In this document: piece after piece, positions 35,736 through 44,074 of the stretch
Position numbering within the stretch: position 1 is the stretch's first letter
Layout: each line of letters begins with the position of its first letter
Notes under the pieces: generated by a model
Told to the model about the DNA's origin: nothing
The model's input: the letters and a program-made list of their open reading frames with translations, nothing else
The model's database searches: none
Program-made: the position numbers and the translations under genes
Assembly: GCF_000612625.1 (NCBI RefSeq)
Contig: NZ_CCAS010000013.1
Location: forward strand, 26,520 to 90,519
Reading direction: 5' to 3'
DNA length: 64,000 bases
DNA from: Neobacillus jeddahensis
GTDB lineage: Bacteria; Bacillota; Bacilli; Bacillales; Cytobacillaceae

Positions 35736-38264
35736 TTATGTCCTTTTTTTTGAAATTAACAACGTGATTTGGGCCATAATAATTGGCAATGATGATTTTC
35801 TTCTATACGCCAAATACCGAGATTCCCAAATATTTGTATATTGTTCTTTAAACTTCCTCAATCCCTGGAAGTGGTAGATAAAGTGACCGTGCAAGAAAAT
35901 TTGCGCAGCTATTTTCTCGCTTAAAAAGGAAAAACGAGAAAGTCCAACATTAGCAAGTGGGGCCATACCCATATTAAAGCGTTCATAGCCCTTTTCCTTT
36001 GCCCAATCCATTAATGAAAGGAAAAGAAAATCAATGGTACCCATAGGGGAATCTGGTCTCACTCTCATTAGATCGACAGAAATAGTTTGAAAATGATTAT
36101 GTACATCCATAATGCTCATAAAACCAATTATTTGCTCGCCACTATCTCTTACCAAAGCAATTGGGGCCTTATTTAAATAATGTTCATCGAAGAAACCCAG
36201 CGAAAAGCCCTTCTCTTTTCGTCCTTGAAGCCATGCACTTGAAACTTCTCTTAGCTCCCCAAATATCTCATTTGAAAATGGTGGTTCTATTAATTCAAAC
36301 CTGAATTTTTCACGATCAAATTTAGTATTAATCTCCCTCAAATTCTTCATATCGTTTCCATCCAGTGAAAAATGACTAAGATCGACAAATGCCTCTTCTC
36401 CTAATTTAAAAAAAGCAAACCCATGTCCATGTAAATATGGCAGCATTTCATCGCTAACTTGATAAAAAACAAGTGTAAAGCCATATAAATCCGCTATTTC
36501 TTGAAATTCCTCAATCGAGGATGATAAATCTTTTTCTTCTCCAATCGGATCACCGAGGATGACTAATTTATCCGCATATTTTTGAAATGTGATCAAAACA
36601 TTTTTCTTGTTATTCCAAAAAATATATTTATCATGCAAGAAAATAAGATGCGAGAGCATTTTTCCTTTATACGCCGATAAATGCCCGATAATTTCTTGCT
36701 CTTGGTCAATAGAATTCACAAATTTCCATTTTTTAGGAATACTGATTATATAACCAATAAAAAGGATAGTTAAGGCAATCATTAAGCCAATGAATGCACT
36801 GGTAAACAAATCTCGATAATCGACAATGACATAAGGTAAAAATTTTTGAGGCAAGGCGATTTTTGAGATTGGTAAATTTAAATAGCCAATTAAAATATAC
36901 ATGGATGTAATAATAAGAATGATAGTCACATCGAATACTGTTTTTCCCCATGTCAAGACATAGCTCTCTCGATAAAATTGACCTTTTGACGTTCTAAGTA
37001 GCAGAGCGACAATAATAAGAAAAATGGCCTCTTCATAATCGATTCCTTTAAATATAGAAAATAATGCTGCAAGGATTAGCGCTAGCATTGTCAAATCATA
37101 TGTTCTTTTTACACTATATTCAATACCTCGTGATAAACCTAGTAACAAGAAACCTGCGGCAACAGAGAGTTGATGGGAAACATTAATAATTGGAAATGAT
37201 AATAATTCCTGTGCAATCCTAAGTCTTGACATGATTCCGGGAACACTGGCAGAGAGCAAAAGGATTAACCCTGATAGAAAAACAAGCATAGTTAATATGA
37301 TATGACTCATTCCCTGTAAAATTGCTTTAGGTAAGTGGTTCCAGGATTTGTTCCATCTTTCCCAGTATAGCCTTACAAAAAAGACTAAGCTAATGACAAA
37401 AGGAATGAAATAATAACCGATTCGGTAAAACAAAAGCAAAACAAGAACTTTCTCTTCGGGTATTTGTAAATCCTGCATCCCCCAAATAAACACTAAATCA
37501 AACGAACCCAGTCCACCAGGAATCATACTAATGATTCCTGCACATGCTGCAACAATATAAACAGGAAACAGATTTTCAAAAGAAATAGGAATACCTATTA
37601 TTTTAGTCAAGGCAAAAATAGCGACTAACACGGCTAACCATTCTATTAGAGAAACCATTATTAATCTTAGACTGACACGTGGTGATATCAATGAGTGATT
37701 ATCTCTTTTAGACTTAATAGTATGTATAAGGATAAAAATCGGTAAATATAAAGCCACCCCTAAAGCAGCAAAATAGAGCCATCTTACATCCATAAATAAC
37801 GGGAATTGACGATATTTTACTGTCACAATCCATGATAGGAGTGATATACCTGTTAAATAAAAAAGGGATACAGAAGCAATAACTCCAAGAAGTTTCCGCT
37901 TATCCTGTTCAAGTTTATGAAAAAAATAAGTTCTTAGCATCGCACCAATTAATCCACCAAAGCCTATTAAATTAGAAAAAGAATTTGCGATGAACGATTG
38001 TTCCGCTAACTCCCTTTTAAGCACCTTCACACCTAAAATTCGAACTAAAATCACATCATAAAACAACATTGGTAAAACGGCAGCAATCGTAACAGTAAAA
38101 ATCAATAATAGCTGCCAAATATTCAAGTGATTTATTTCATTTCTAAGTAAGTGAATATTTAAATTGCCAGTGAATTTTTTCATTTCTAAGATGGCAAAAA
38201 TCAATAGAAACAATGGAAAAATGAATTTTGCACCTTTAAGTACTTTATCTTTTCTGGTTTTCAA
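35736..38264 (-). CDS. mprF: Phosphatidylglycerol lysyltransferase/flippase MprF
   Basis: 842 aa. About 14 hydrophobic helices (residues 1-500) form the flippase part. The C-terminal cytosolic GNAT-like domain transfers lysine (or another amino acid) from tRNA to phosphatidylglycerol (DPIGEEKDL, FYQVSDEMLPYL, GFSLGFFDEHYL, RVRPDSPMGTIDFLFL, YERFNMGMAPLANVG). Product lipids reduce binding of cationic peptides. Length agrees with B. subtilis MprF (about 856 aa). The likely start is TTG at 38264 or 38267, with AGGTGG 5-8 nt upstream; a GTG at 38276 overlaps that site. Amino-acid specificity cannot be told from sequence. Confidence 0.88.
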   Translation of the reverse strand: MKTRKDKVLKGAKFIFPLFLLIFAILEMKKFTGNLNIHLLRNEINHLNIWQLLLIFTVTIAAVLPMLFYDVILVRILGVKVLKRELAEQSFIANSFSNLIGFGGLIGAMLRTYFFHKLEQDKRKLLGVIASVSLFYLTGISLLSWIVTVKYRQFPLFMDVRWLYFAALGVALYLPIFILIHTIKSKRDNHSLISPRVSLRLIMVSLIEWLAVLVAIFALTKIIGIPISFENLFPVYIVAACAGIISMIPGGLGSFDLVFIWGMQDLQIPEEKVLVLLLFYRIGYYFIPFVISLVFFVRLYWERWNKSWNHLPKAILQGMSHIILTMLVFLSGLILLLSASVPGIMSRLRIAQELLSFPIINVSHQLSVAAGFLLLGLSRGIEYSVKRTYDLTMLALILAALFSIFKGIDYEEAIFLIIVALLLRTSKGQFYRESYVLTWGKTVFDVTIILIITSMYILIGYLNLPISKIALPQKFLPYVIVDYRDLFTSAFIGLMIALTILFIGYIISIPKKWKFVNSIDQEQEIIGHLSAYKGKMLSHLIFLHDKYIFWNNKKNVLITFQKYADKLVILGDPIGEEKDLSSSIEEFQEIADLYGFTLVFYQVSDEMLPYLHGHGFAFFKLGEEAFVDLSHFSLDGNDMKNLREINTKFDREKFRFELIEPPFSNEIFGELREVSSAWLQGRKEKGFSLGFFDEHYLNKAPIALVRDSGEQIIGFMSIMDVHNHFQTISVDLMRVRPDSPMGTIDFLFLSLMDWAKEKGYERFNMGMAPLANVGLSRFSFLSEKIAAQIFLHGHFIYHFQGLRKFKEQYTNIWESRYLAYRRKSSLPIIMAQITLLISKKRT

Positions 38265-38510
38265 CAAGATTACCACCTAATTTTCATTCCTGTTTTTAAT
38301 ATAAACTGTTCATCAGGAAAAACATAGATATATTTAATTACGGGGCACTGTTTAGGACTATTGTAGACATATAACTGTTTGTTCAACCATGTTCATCATA
38401 AACTAATCAGTTCTACCTAATTTTTTTATTATTGAAACCTATACAATCTTATAAAACTTTCAAAAAAGAGACAAGTTTTCGAACCCTTCTAGCATATGTA
38501 TTAAATAGAG

Positions 38511-38534
38511 AAAGAAACTCGCCAATCGGTGGGT
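38511..38534. repeat. Degenerate copy of the intergenic element at 11742
   Basis: AAAGAAACTCGCCAATCGGTGGG parallels AAAGAAAACTCGCCGATTGGCGAG at 11742-11765. It sits just ahead of the cupredoxin gene's ribosome site. Confidence 0.4.
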
Positions 38535-38552
38535 CTACAAGGAGGTTTTAGG

Positions 38553-39005
38553 GTGAGGTTTTTAGTTTTCAAAAAAGAAACACTACTCTTTTTTTTAGCC
38601 GTCGGAGTCGTAATTGCCAGTATTTCTGTATGGGTTATGTTAAAGGCCGGCGATACAACCGTTTTTAATCAGCAATCAAATCGAGAAATCCGTGAAATCC
38701 ACATGGTGACTGGAGAGTTTAAGACCACTATGAAAGATGGGAAGGAACTAGAAGCGTATCGTTGGGATCCAGGCACCATTTTCCTTGAAAAAGGAGAAAG
38801 GGTACACCTGTTAATTAGTGGGATTAACGGAGAAGAGCATCCATTTAAAATTGAAGGTACAACTATTAAGGGAACTGTGAAAAAAGGTGAGGAAACAAGC
38901 GTTCCACTTCAATTTGATAAGGAAGGAACATATCGGTTAATTTGCGAGATTCATTCAGATCGATCACATAACGGTCCGATGATTGCCTATATTGTTGTTG
39001 ATTAA
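38553..39005 (+). CDS. Membrane-anchored cupredoxin-domain protein
   Basis: 150 aa. One N-terminal helix (residues 9-30) anchors an extracellular cupredoxin domain. Type I copper ligands are visible: H96 (EEHPF), C131 and H134 (CEIH), and M143 (NGPM). It is thus a likely electron carrier or copper protein related to the NosZ/COX2 cupredoxin fold, but without the two-Cys CuA site. The GTG start at 38553 has AAGGAGG 7 nt upstream; the GTG at 38529 precedes that ribosome site and is rejected. It is just upstream of pflB but has its own terminator. Confidence 0.83.
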   Translation: MRFLVFKKETLLFFLAVGVVIASISVWVMLKAGDTTVFNQQSNREIREIHMVTGEFKTTMKDGKELEAYRWDPGTIFLEKGERVHLLISGINGEEHPFKIEGTTIKGTVKKGEETSVPLQFDKEGTYRLICEIHSDRSHNGPMIAYIVVD

Positions 39006-39032
39006 AAGCAGGAGAATCCCCCTGCTTTTTTC
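39004..39032 (+). terminator. Terminator of the cupredoxin gene
   Basis: AAAGCAGG pairs with CCTGCTTT, followed by TTTC. Confidence 0.85.
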
Positions 39033-39161
39033 ATTTCTTTTTGCTGGCTGTTTCGTGGGTTTCCACTATAAATACGTTGATTTTGTTGAATTCTTCTTAT
39101 ATAACAGTTCCGTATTATTCAGATATTTTTATAATACAGTTTTTATTTTCAAATATATCCG

Positions 39162-39227
39162 TTCACATATTTTTCACAAACACCCCTTAAAAACCCTTAT
39201 TCTAAAAGACTTCACAATTTCTTAACA
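39162..39227 (+). promoter_or_regulatory. Two pairs of TTCACA direct repeats upstream of pflB
   Basis: TTCACA at 39162 and 39173, and TTCACA at 39211 with TTAACA at 39222, each pair spaced 11 bp. On the other strand this reads TTTGTGAAA. Direct repeats with an 11-bp period suit a response regulator of the PhoP/ResD type rather than Fnr. A perfect Fnr or Rex palindrome is not present. Confidence 0.45.
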
Positions 39228-39266
39228 AATTCACCACCTTTTATGCCACACGCTCTGCAATAAACC

Positions 39267-39309
39267 TGTTATACTAAAACCAAGCAATAGATATCCAATC
39301 TGTTATACT
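39267..39309 (+). promoter_or_regulatory. Two extended -10 promoter elements of pflB
   Basis: TGTTATACT occurs at 39267-39275 and again at 39301-39309, each with a TG upstream of TATACT. No good -35 box is seen for either, consistent with activator-dependent promoters. Confidence 0.5.
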
Positions 39310-39338
39310 TTTTTCAATACTATAAGAGGTGAATAATA

Positions 39339-41564
39339 ATGGAAAAATGGCAAGGCTTTATAAAAGGAACTTGGTCAAAAGAAGTGAATGTACGTGATTT
39401 TATTTTAAAAAACTTCAACCCTTATGAAGGCGATGATTCATTTTTAGAACCTGCAACTGAGGCAACCAATCAACTTTGGATACAAGTAATGGACTTAACT
39501 AGACAAGAACGTGAAAATGGCGGCGTTCTTGATATGGATACCGAAACAGTCTCTACTATTACCTCTCATGGCCCAGGATATTTGAATGAAGATTTAGAAA
39601 AAGTAGTTGGCGTTCAAACTGATAAACCGTTCAATCGCTCTTTACAACCCTTCGGTGGAATTCGGATGGCAAAACAAGCTTGCGCATCATATGGCTATGA
39701 ATTAAATCCAGAAATCGAAAAAATCTTTACTGACTTCCGTAAAACACATAACCAAGGTGTATTTGATGCCTATACAGATGAAATGATGCTTGCTCGTAAA
39801 GCAGCCATCATTACTGGATTGCCGGATGCCTATGGAAGAGGACGAATTATTGGTGACTATCGTCGTATTGCATTATACGGCATTGATTTCCTTATTAAAG
39901 AAAAGCAATTAGACAAAAAGAACACTACGAGCGTAATGACCGAGGACAACATTCGCCTTCGCGAAGAAATTTCAGAGCAAATTCGTGCCTTGAATGAACT
40001 TAAAGAATTAGGAACTAGCTATGGATTTGACCTATCTCGCCCTGCTGAAAACGCTCAAGAAGCCTTCCAGTGGTTATACCTTGGTTACCTTGCTGCCATT
40101 AAAGAACAAAACGGCGCAGCAATGAGTCTTGGCCGTGTGTCAACCTTCTTGGATATTTACATCGAACGTGATTTACAAAATGGCACATTAACGGAAGTGG
40201 AAGCACAAGAAATCGTCGATCACTTCATCATGAAGCTTCGCTTAGTGAAATTTGCTCGTACACCAGATTATAATGAATTGTTTAGTGGTGACCCAACATG
40301 GGTAACGGAATCTATTGGTGGGATGGCACATGACGGCCGCGCACTTGTAACGAAAAACTCATTCCGTTTCCTTCATACTTTGGATAATTTAGGGGCAGCT
40401 CCAGAACCAAACTTAACTGTTTTATGGTCTCCACAGCTTCCTGAAAACTTTAAAAAGTATTGTGCTAAAATGTCAATCAAAACTAGTTCCATTCAATATG
40501 AAAATGACGATATTATGCGCCCTGAATACGGTGATGATTACGGAATTGCTTGCTGTGTATCTGCAATGGAAATCGGCAAACAAATGCAATTCTTCGGGGC
40601 ACGTGCAAACCTTGCAAAGGCACTTCTTTACTCGATTAATGGTGGCGTCGATGAAAAATTAAAAATTCAAGTGGGTCCGCAATATCTCCCAATTACCGCT
40701 GAAGTGTTAGAATATAAAGAAGTAATGCAACGTTTCGACCAAATGATGGATTGGCTTGCTGGTCTATACATTAATACCCTTAATGTTATACACTACATGC
40801 ATGATAAATATAGCTATGAAAGAATTGAAATGGCTTTACATGATACCAAAATCCTTCGTACTATGGCTGGCGGCATCGCAGGTTTGAGTGTCGTGGCTGA
40901 TTCCTTAAGTGCTATTAAATACGGAGAAGTTAAAGTGATCCGTGATGAAAATGGATTAGCCGTTGATTTTGAAACAGATGGTGACTTCCCTAAATACGGT
41001 AACAATGATGATCGCGTGGATAGTATTGCGGTAGAAATCGTCGAAACCTTTATGAAAAAATTACGCAAACATGCCACCTACCGCGATTCACTTCATACAT
41101 TATCCGTATTAACGATTACTTCAAATGTGGTATACGGTAAGAAAACTGGGAATACTCCTGACGGCCGTCGTGCTGGCGAACCGTTTGCACCTGGTGCAAA
41201 CCCAATGCATGGCCGTGACACAAAAGGAACTCTTGCTTCCCTATCTTCTGTTGCGAAGATTCCATACAGTTCCGCAATGGATGGTATTTCAAATACTTTC
41301 TCCATCGTTCCAAAAGCACTTGGAAAAGAAGAAGAAAGTCAAGTTCGTAATTTAGTCTCCATTTTAGATGGCTATGCTGTTAAAACTGGACATCATTTAA
41401 ACGTAAACGTCTTTAATCGAGAAACATTAATTGATGCGATGGAACATCCAGAATTATATCCACAATTAACGATCCGAGTATCAGGATATGCAGTCAACTT
41501 TATTAAATTAACAAAAGAACAACAGCTTGATGTTATTAACCGTACGTTCCATGAATCACTATAA
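39339..41564 (+). CDS. pflB: Formate acetyltransferase (pyruvate formate-lyase)
   Basis: 741 aa. It converts pyruvate and CoA to acetyl-CoA and formate under anaerobic conditions. The adjacent catalytic Cys pair is in [12 protein letters not shown] (about residues 404-405), and the glycyl-radical site is RVSGYAVNF near residue 716. Length fits Bacillus PflB (about 750 aa). The ATG follows AGAGGTGAATAATA. pflA lies 60 bp downstream, separated by a hairpin without a T-run. The product formate is the substrate of the Sec formate dehydrogenase in this window. Confidence 0.95.
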   Translation: MEKWQGFIKGTWSKEVNVRDFILKNFNPYEGDDSFLEPATEATNQLWIQVMDLTRQERENGGVLDMDTETVSTITSHGPGYLNEDLEKVVGVQTDKPFNRSLQPFGGIRMAKQACASYGYELNPEIEKIFTDFRKTHNQGVFDAYTDEMMLARKAAIITGLPDAYGRGRIIGDYRRIALYGIDFLIKEKQLDKKNTTSVMTEDNIRLREEISEQIRALNELKELGTSYGFDLSRPAENAQEAFQWLYLGYLAAIKEQNGAAMSLGRVSTFLDIYIERDLQNGTLTEVEAQEIVDHFIMKLRLVKFARTPDYNELFSGDPTWVTESIGGMAHDGRALVTKNSFRFLHTLDNLGAAPEPNLTVLWSPQLPENFKKYCAKMSIKTSSIQYENDDIMRPEYGDDYGIACCVSAMEIGKQMQFFGARANLAKALLYSINGGVDEKLKIQVGPQYLPITAEVLEYKEVMQRFDQMMDWLAGLYINTLNVIHYMHDKYSYERIEMALHDTKILRTMAGGIAGLSVVADSLSAIKYGEVKVIRDENGLAVDFETDGDFPKYGNNDDRVDSIAVEIVETFMKKLRKHATYRDSLHTLSVLTITSNVVYGKKTGNTPDGRRAGEPFAPGANPMHGRDTKGTLASLSSVAKIPYSSAMDGISNTFSIVPKALGKEEESQVRNLVSILDGYAVKTGHHLNVNVFNRETLIDAMEHPELYPQLTIRVSGYAVNFIKLTKEQQLDVINRTFHESL

Positions 41565-41574
41565 CTAGATTGAT

Positions 41575-41598
41575 AGGAGCTCCCCTAGTGGAGCTCCT
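41575..41598 (+). other. Intercistronic hairpin between pflB and pflA
   Basis: AGGAGCTCC pairs perfectly with GGAGCTCCT. No T-run follows, so it more likely protects the pflB mRNA 3' end or tunes pflA levels than terminates. Confidence 0.6.
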
Positions 41599-41624
41599 GC
41601 TTAAAATGAAAGGGGATTTTAATC

Positions 41625-42374
41625 ATGAACGGAAATATTCATTCTATTGAAACATTAGGGACAGTTGATGGACCGGGGATTCGATATGTCATTTTTACCC
41701 AAGGCTGTCTTTTACGGTGCCAATTTTGCCATAACGCGGATACTTGGGAAATCGGGTCCGGCAAGGAAATGACTGTTTCCGAAATCATGGATGATCTCAT
41801 GAGCTATCTTCCTTTCATACAAGCATCTGGAGGTGGGATTACGGTTAGTGGCGGTGAACCATTGCTGCAAGTTCCTTTCTTAACAGCATTATTTAAAGAA
41901 TGTAAGAAGAAAGGTATTCATACCACTATTGATTCTTCAGGTGGCTGCTTCTCTCACTCTAAACTCTTTATTGAACAACTAGAAGAATTATTACTATATA
42001 CAGATTTAGTATTACTGGATTTGAAGCATATCAATAGGAAGAAGCATATCCAACTTACTGGGATGGCCAATGATCATATTCTTGAATTTGCAAAATTCTT
42101 GTCCGATCGCCATGTTCCTATTTGGGTGCGTCACGTTCTCGTCCCAACTGTTACAGATGACCCTATAGATTTGCAACAACTAGGAGAATTTATTGGCACT
42201 CTCGAAAATGTACAAAAGATTGAAATTCTCCCCTACCACAAGCTTGGGGTTTATAAATGGGAAGCACTTGGACATGAATATCAGCTCAGCCATGTAGAGC
42301 CTCCTACTGAGGCCAAAGTGGACTTTGCCAATCAAATGTTGACAGCCCACTGGAAAGCACCTCAACAACACTGA
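41625..42374 (+). CDS. pflA: Pyruvate formate-lyase activating enzyme
   Basis: 249-aa radical SAM enzyme that installs the glycyl radical on PflB. The [4Fe-4S] motif is C28-x3-C32-x2-C35 (GCLLRCQFCHN). The SAM-binding GGE motif is in VSGGEPLL, and downstream motifs DLKHIN and RHVLVPTVTD are typical. The ATG follows AAAGGGGATTTTAATC. Co-transcribed with pflB and ended by a clear terminator. Confidence 0.95.
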   Translation: MNGNIHSIETLGTVDGPGIRYVIFTQGCLLRCQFCHNADTWEIGSGKEMTVSEIMDDLMSYLPFIQASGGGITVSGGEPLLQVPFLTALFKECKKKGIHTTIDSSGGCFSHSKLFIEQLEELLLYTDLVLLDLKHINRKKHIQLTGMANDHILEFAKFLSDRHVPIWVRHVLVPTVTDDPIDLQQLGEFIGTLENVQKIEILPYHKLGVYKWEALGHEYQLSHVEPPTEAKVDFANQMLTAHWKAPQQH

Positions 42375-42400
42375 TTCTTTTATGGATCAGTGTTTTTCTT
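42368..42400 (+). terminator. Terminator of the pfl operon
   Basis: ACACTGAT pairs with ATCAGTGT around a 10-nt loop, followed by TTTTTC. It overlaps the pflA stop codon. Confidence 0.85.
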
Positions 42401-42542
42401 CTAATTTTATAAGGTTCTTTCCTACCTTTAAATATTATTAGTAATCTCTTCATAAAATGGCATTTTAACAGCGATAAAATTGATTCTTTGCCGGTTCTCC
42501 TATATACTCATATCATTGACATTTAAAGCGAGGTGATAATTT

Positions 42543-42833
42543 TTGATTCAATTGCTACTTGATATTTCAGATATAAATGCCTTAAACGCACTTTATGTGA
42601 GTATCTACTTAGGTATCACAATAAAATTTTTATGGGCATGGGGAGTTGAATATTCATTTATTGGTTCCTTATCTGATCCGGCAAACACAAAAATTATTCA
42701 CCCATTAGTTTTTTACCGTAAACGAAGCTGTCTAAATGGAAACTTAATTCTGAAAAGAATTGTTAAATATATTCGTAGAAAAAGATGCTCACAAGATGAT
42801 TCCGAGGATCCAATTTCCTTCCTTTTAATTTAA
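42543..42833 (+). CDS. mifM: MifM-like translation-arrest leader peptide controlling yidC2
   Basis: 96 aa, TTG start behind GAGGTGAT. A hydrophobic segment (about residues 12-36, LNALYVSIYLGITIKFLWAW) can target it to the membrane. The C-terminus RIVKYIRRKRCSQDD then SEDPISFLLI parallels the arrest region of B. subtilis MifM as I recall it (RI.TWIRK...DEEDAG.LLL; 95 aa). It lies immediately upstream of the second YidC gene, as mifM does. MifM stalls the ribosome when YidC1 activity is low, opening the yidC2 ribosome site. Overall identity is low; synteny, length, topology and the arrest motif support the call. Confidence 0.83.
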   Translation: MIQLLLDISDINALNALYVSIYLGITIKFLWAWGVEYSFIGSLSDPANTKIIHPLVFYRKRSCLNGNLILKRIVKYIRRKRCSQDDSEDPISFLLI

Positions 42834-42864
42834 CCACACATTAATAGACATTTTAGGAGGAAAT
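42813..42864 (+). promoter_or_regulatory. Anti-Shine-Dalgarno stem masking the yidC2 ribosome site
   Basis: ATTTCCTTCCT (42813-42823), inside the last codons of the MifM-like gene, is complementary with one bulge to AGGAGGAAAT (42855-42864), the yidC2 ribosome site. A ribosome stalled at the acidic arrest motif just upstream would cover or disrupt the first strand and free the site. Confidence 0.78.
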
Positions 42865-43656
42865 ATGAAAACGAAACGATCTTCACTTTTACTTTTAGCA
42901 CTTTTAATTTTACCAACCCTATTATTAACTGCTTGTTCATCACAAACACAAAATGGTAATAAAACTGGGTTTTTTCAAACTTATTTTGTCCATCCATTCT
43001 CATCCATCATCCATGCAACAGCTGAATTATTCAATGGGAACTATGGTTTAGCCATCATTATCATTACAGTTTTGATCAGACTTATCTTAATGCCATTAAT
43101 GTTACGACAATACAAAAATCAAATGGTAATGAAGGAAAAAATGGATGTATTAAAGCCTGAAATGGATGCTATTCAAAAGAAAATGAAGGCTGAAAAGGAT
43201 CCAAAGAAAAAGCAAGAGTTGCAAACAGAAATGATGGGGCTTTATCAGAAACATGGTGTTAATCCACTTAACATGGGTTGTTTGCCAATGCTAATTCAAA
43301 TGCCTATCTTAACTGCATTTTATTATGCCATTCGTGGATCAAAGGAAATTGCTTCCCATCAATTCTTGTGGTTTAATCTAGGACATCCTGATATCATTAT
43401 TACGATTATTGCAGGGCTAGTTTATTACTTCCAATTTAAGGTTTCACAATCAAACATGCCAACAGCACAACAACAACAAATGAAAATCATGGGACTAATG
43501 TCACCGCTCATGATTGTGATGTTTTCATTTAACGCACCTGCAGCTTTACCGCTTTATTGGGTAGTTGGTGGTACATTCCTAACAATCCAAACACTGATTA
43601 GCCGTAAATTGTATCAATCAGCAAAACCAACTAAGACAGCAGTAACGCAAAAATAG
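42865..43656 (+). CDS. yidC2: Membrane protein insertase YidC2 (OxaA2/YqjG-like)
   Basis: 263-aa lipoprotein insertase. Signal peptide with lipobox LLTAC, lipidated Cys24. Five core helices follow. The hydrophilic-groove Arg is R72 in TVLIRLILMP. The cytosolic coiled hairpin (about 90-128, VMKEKMDVLKPEMDAIQKKM) and the C-terminal GLMSPLMIVMFSF and LPLYWVVGG motifs are typical of YidC/Oxa1. It inserts membrane proteins with or without SecYEG. The upstream MifM-like gene and masked ribosome site imply that it is the inducible second copy, so a constitutive SpoIIIJ-type YidC should exist elsewhere. Confidence 0.92.
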   Translation: MKTKRSSLLLLALLILPTLLLTACSSQTQNGNKTGFFQTYFVHPFSSIIHATAELFNGNYGLAIIIITVLIRLILMPLMLRQYKNQMVMKEKMDVLKPEMDAIQKKMKAEKDPKKKQELQTEMMGLYQKHGVNPLNMGCLPMLIQMPILTAFYYAIRGSKEIASHQFLWFNLGHPDIIITIIAGLVYYFQFKVSQSNMPTAQQQQMKIMGLMSPLMIVMFSFNAPAALPLYWVVGGTFLTIQTLISRKLYQSAKPTKTAVTQK

Positions 43657-43733
43657 TTAAAACCTGTAGGTAAGTTTCAACATTGAATGAATATGAAAAA
43701 TGAATAGACTCATATTGGGGCACTCTGCCCCAT

Positions 43734-43771
43734 ACCACAAAAAAAAGAAGCAGCGCTGCTTCTTTTTTTTA
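43734..43771. terminator. Bidirectional terminator of yidC2
   Basis: A perfect palindrome centred on GCAGCGCTGC, flanked by A8 and T8 runs. Confidence 0.92.
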
Positions 43772-43772
43772 C

Positions 43773-43976
43773 CTATGCATCTTGAAAATATTCCTTATAA
43801 AATCCGCCTACTTTACCAGTATTATCAATTATGTAATAAAACTCTTCAGTTTCGTTTTTTACATCATAGATTTTCCCAGTTGTTAAGGCATTATTAACAA
43901 GATATTTTTTAGCATCGGTATGAACACATTTTACTTTTTTTACTGTTTCGCGATCTTTCCATGATAAATGAATCAT
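43773..43976 (-). CDS. DUF6501-type small protein
   Basis: 67 aa. The sequence begins MIHLSWKDRETVKKVKCVHTD and contains YLVNNALTTGKIYDV and YYIIDNTGKVGGFYKEYF, a compact beta protein. I recall this pattern as DUF6501, a small family of bacilli without known function. The start at 43976 has CGGTGG 6 nt upstream; a longer frame from 44051 reads through non-conserved sequence. It stands between convergent yidC2 and the acyl-CoA synthetase gene, 98 nt below the latter's stop codon. Confidence 0.75.
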   Translation of the reverse strand: MIHLSWKDRETVKKVKCVHTDAKKYLVNNALTTGKIYDVKNETEEFYYIIDNTGKVGGFYKEYFQDA

Positions 43977-44074
43977 CGTTGCCACCGTCCTCTCGGTCAT
44001 TGTCCATGTACTAGTATAATCAATCCGACCAGTGGAGTGCAACCATATCATCCTTTACAATCAACGAATAGATT

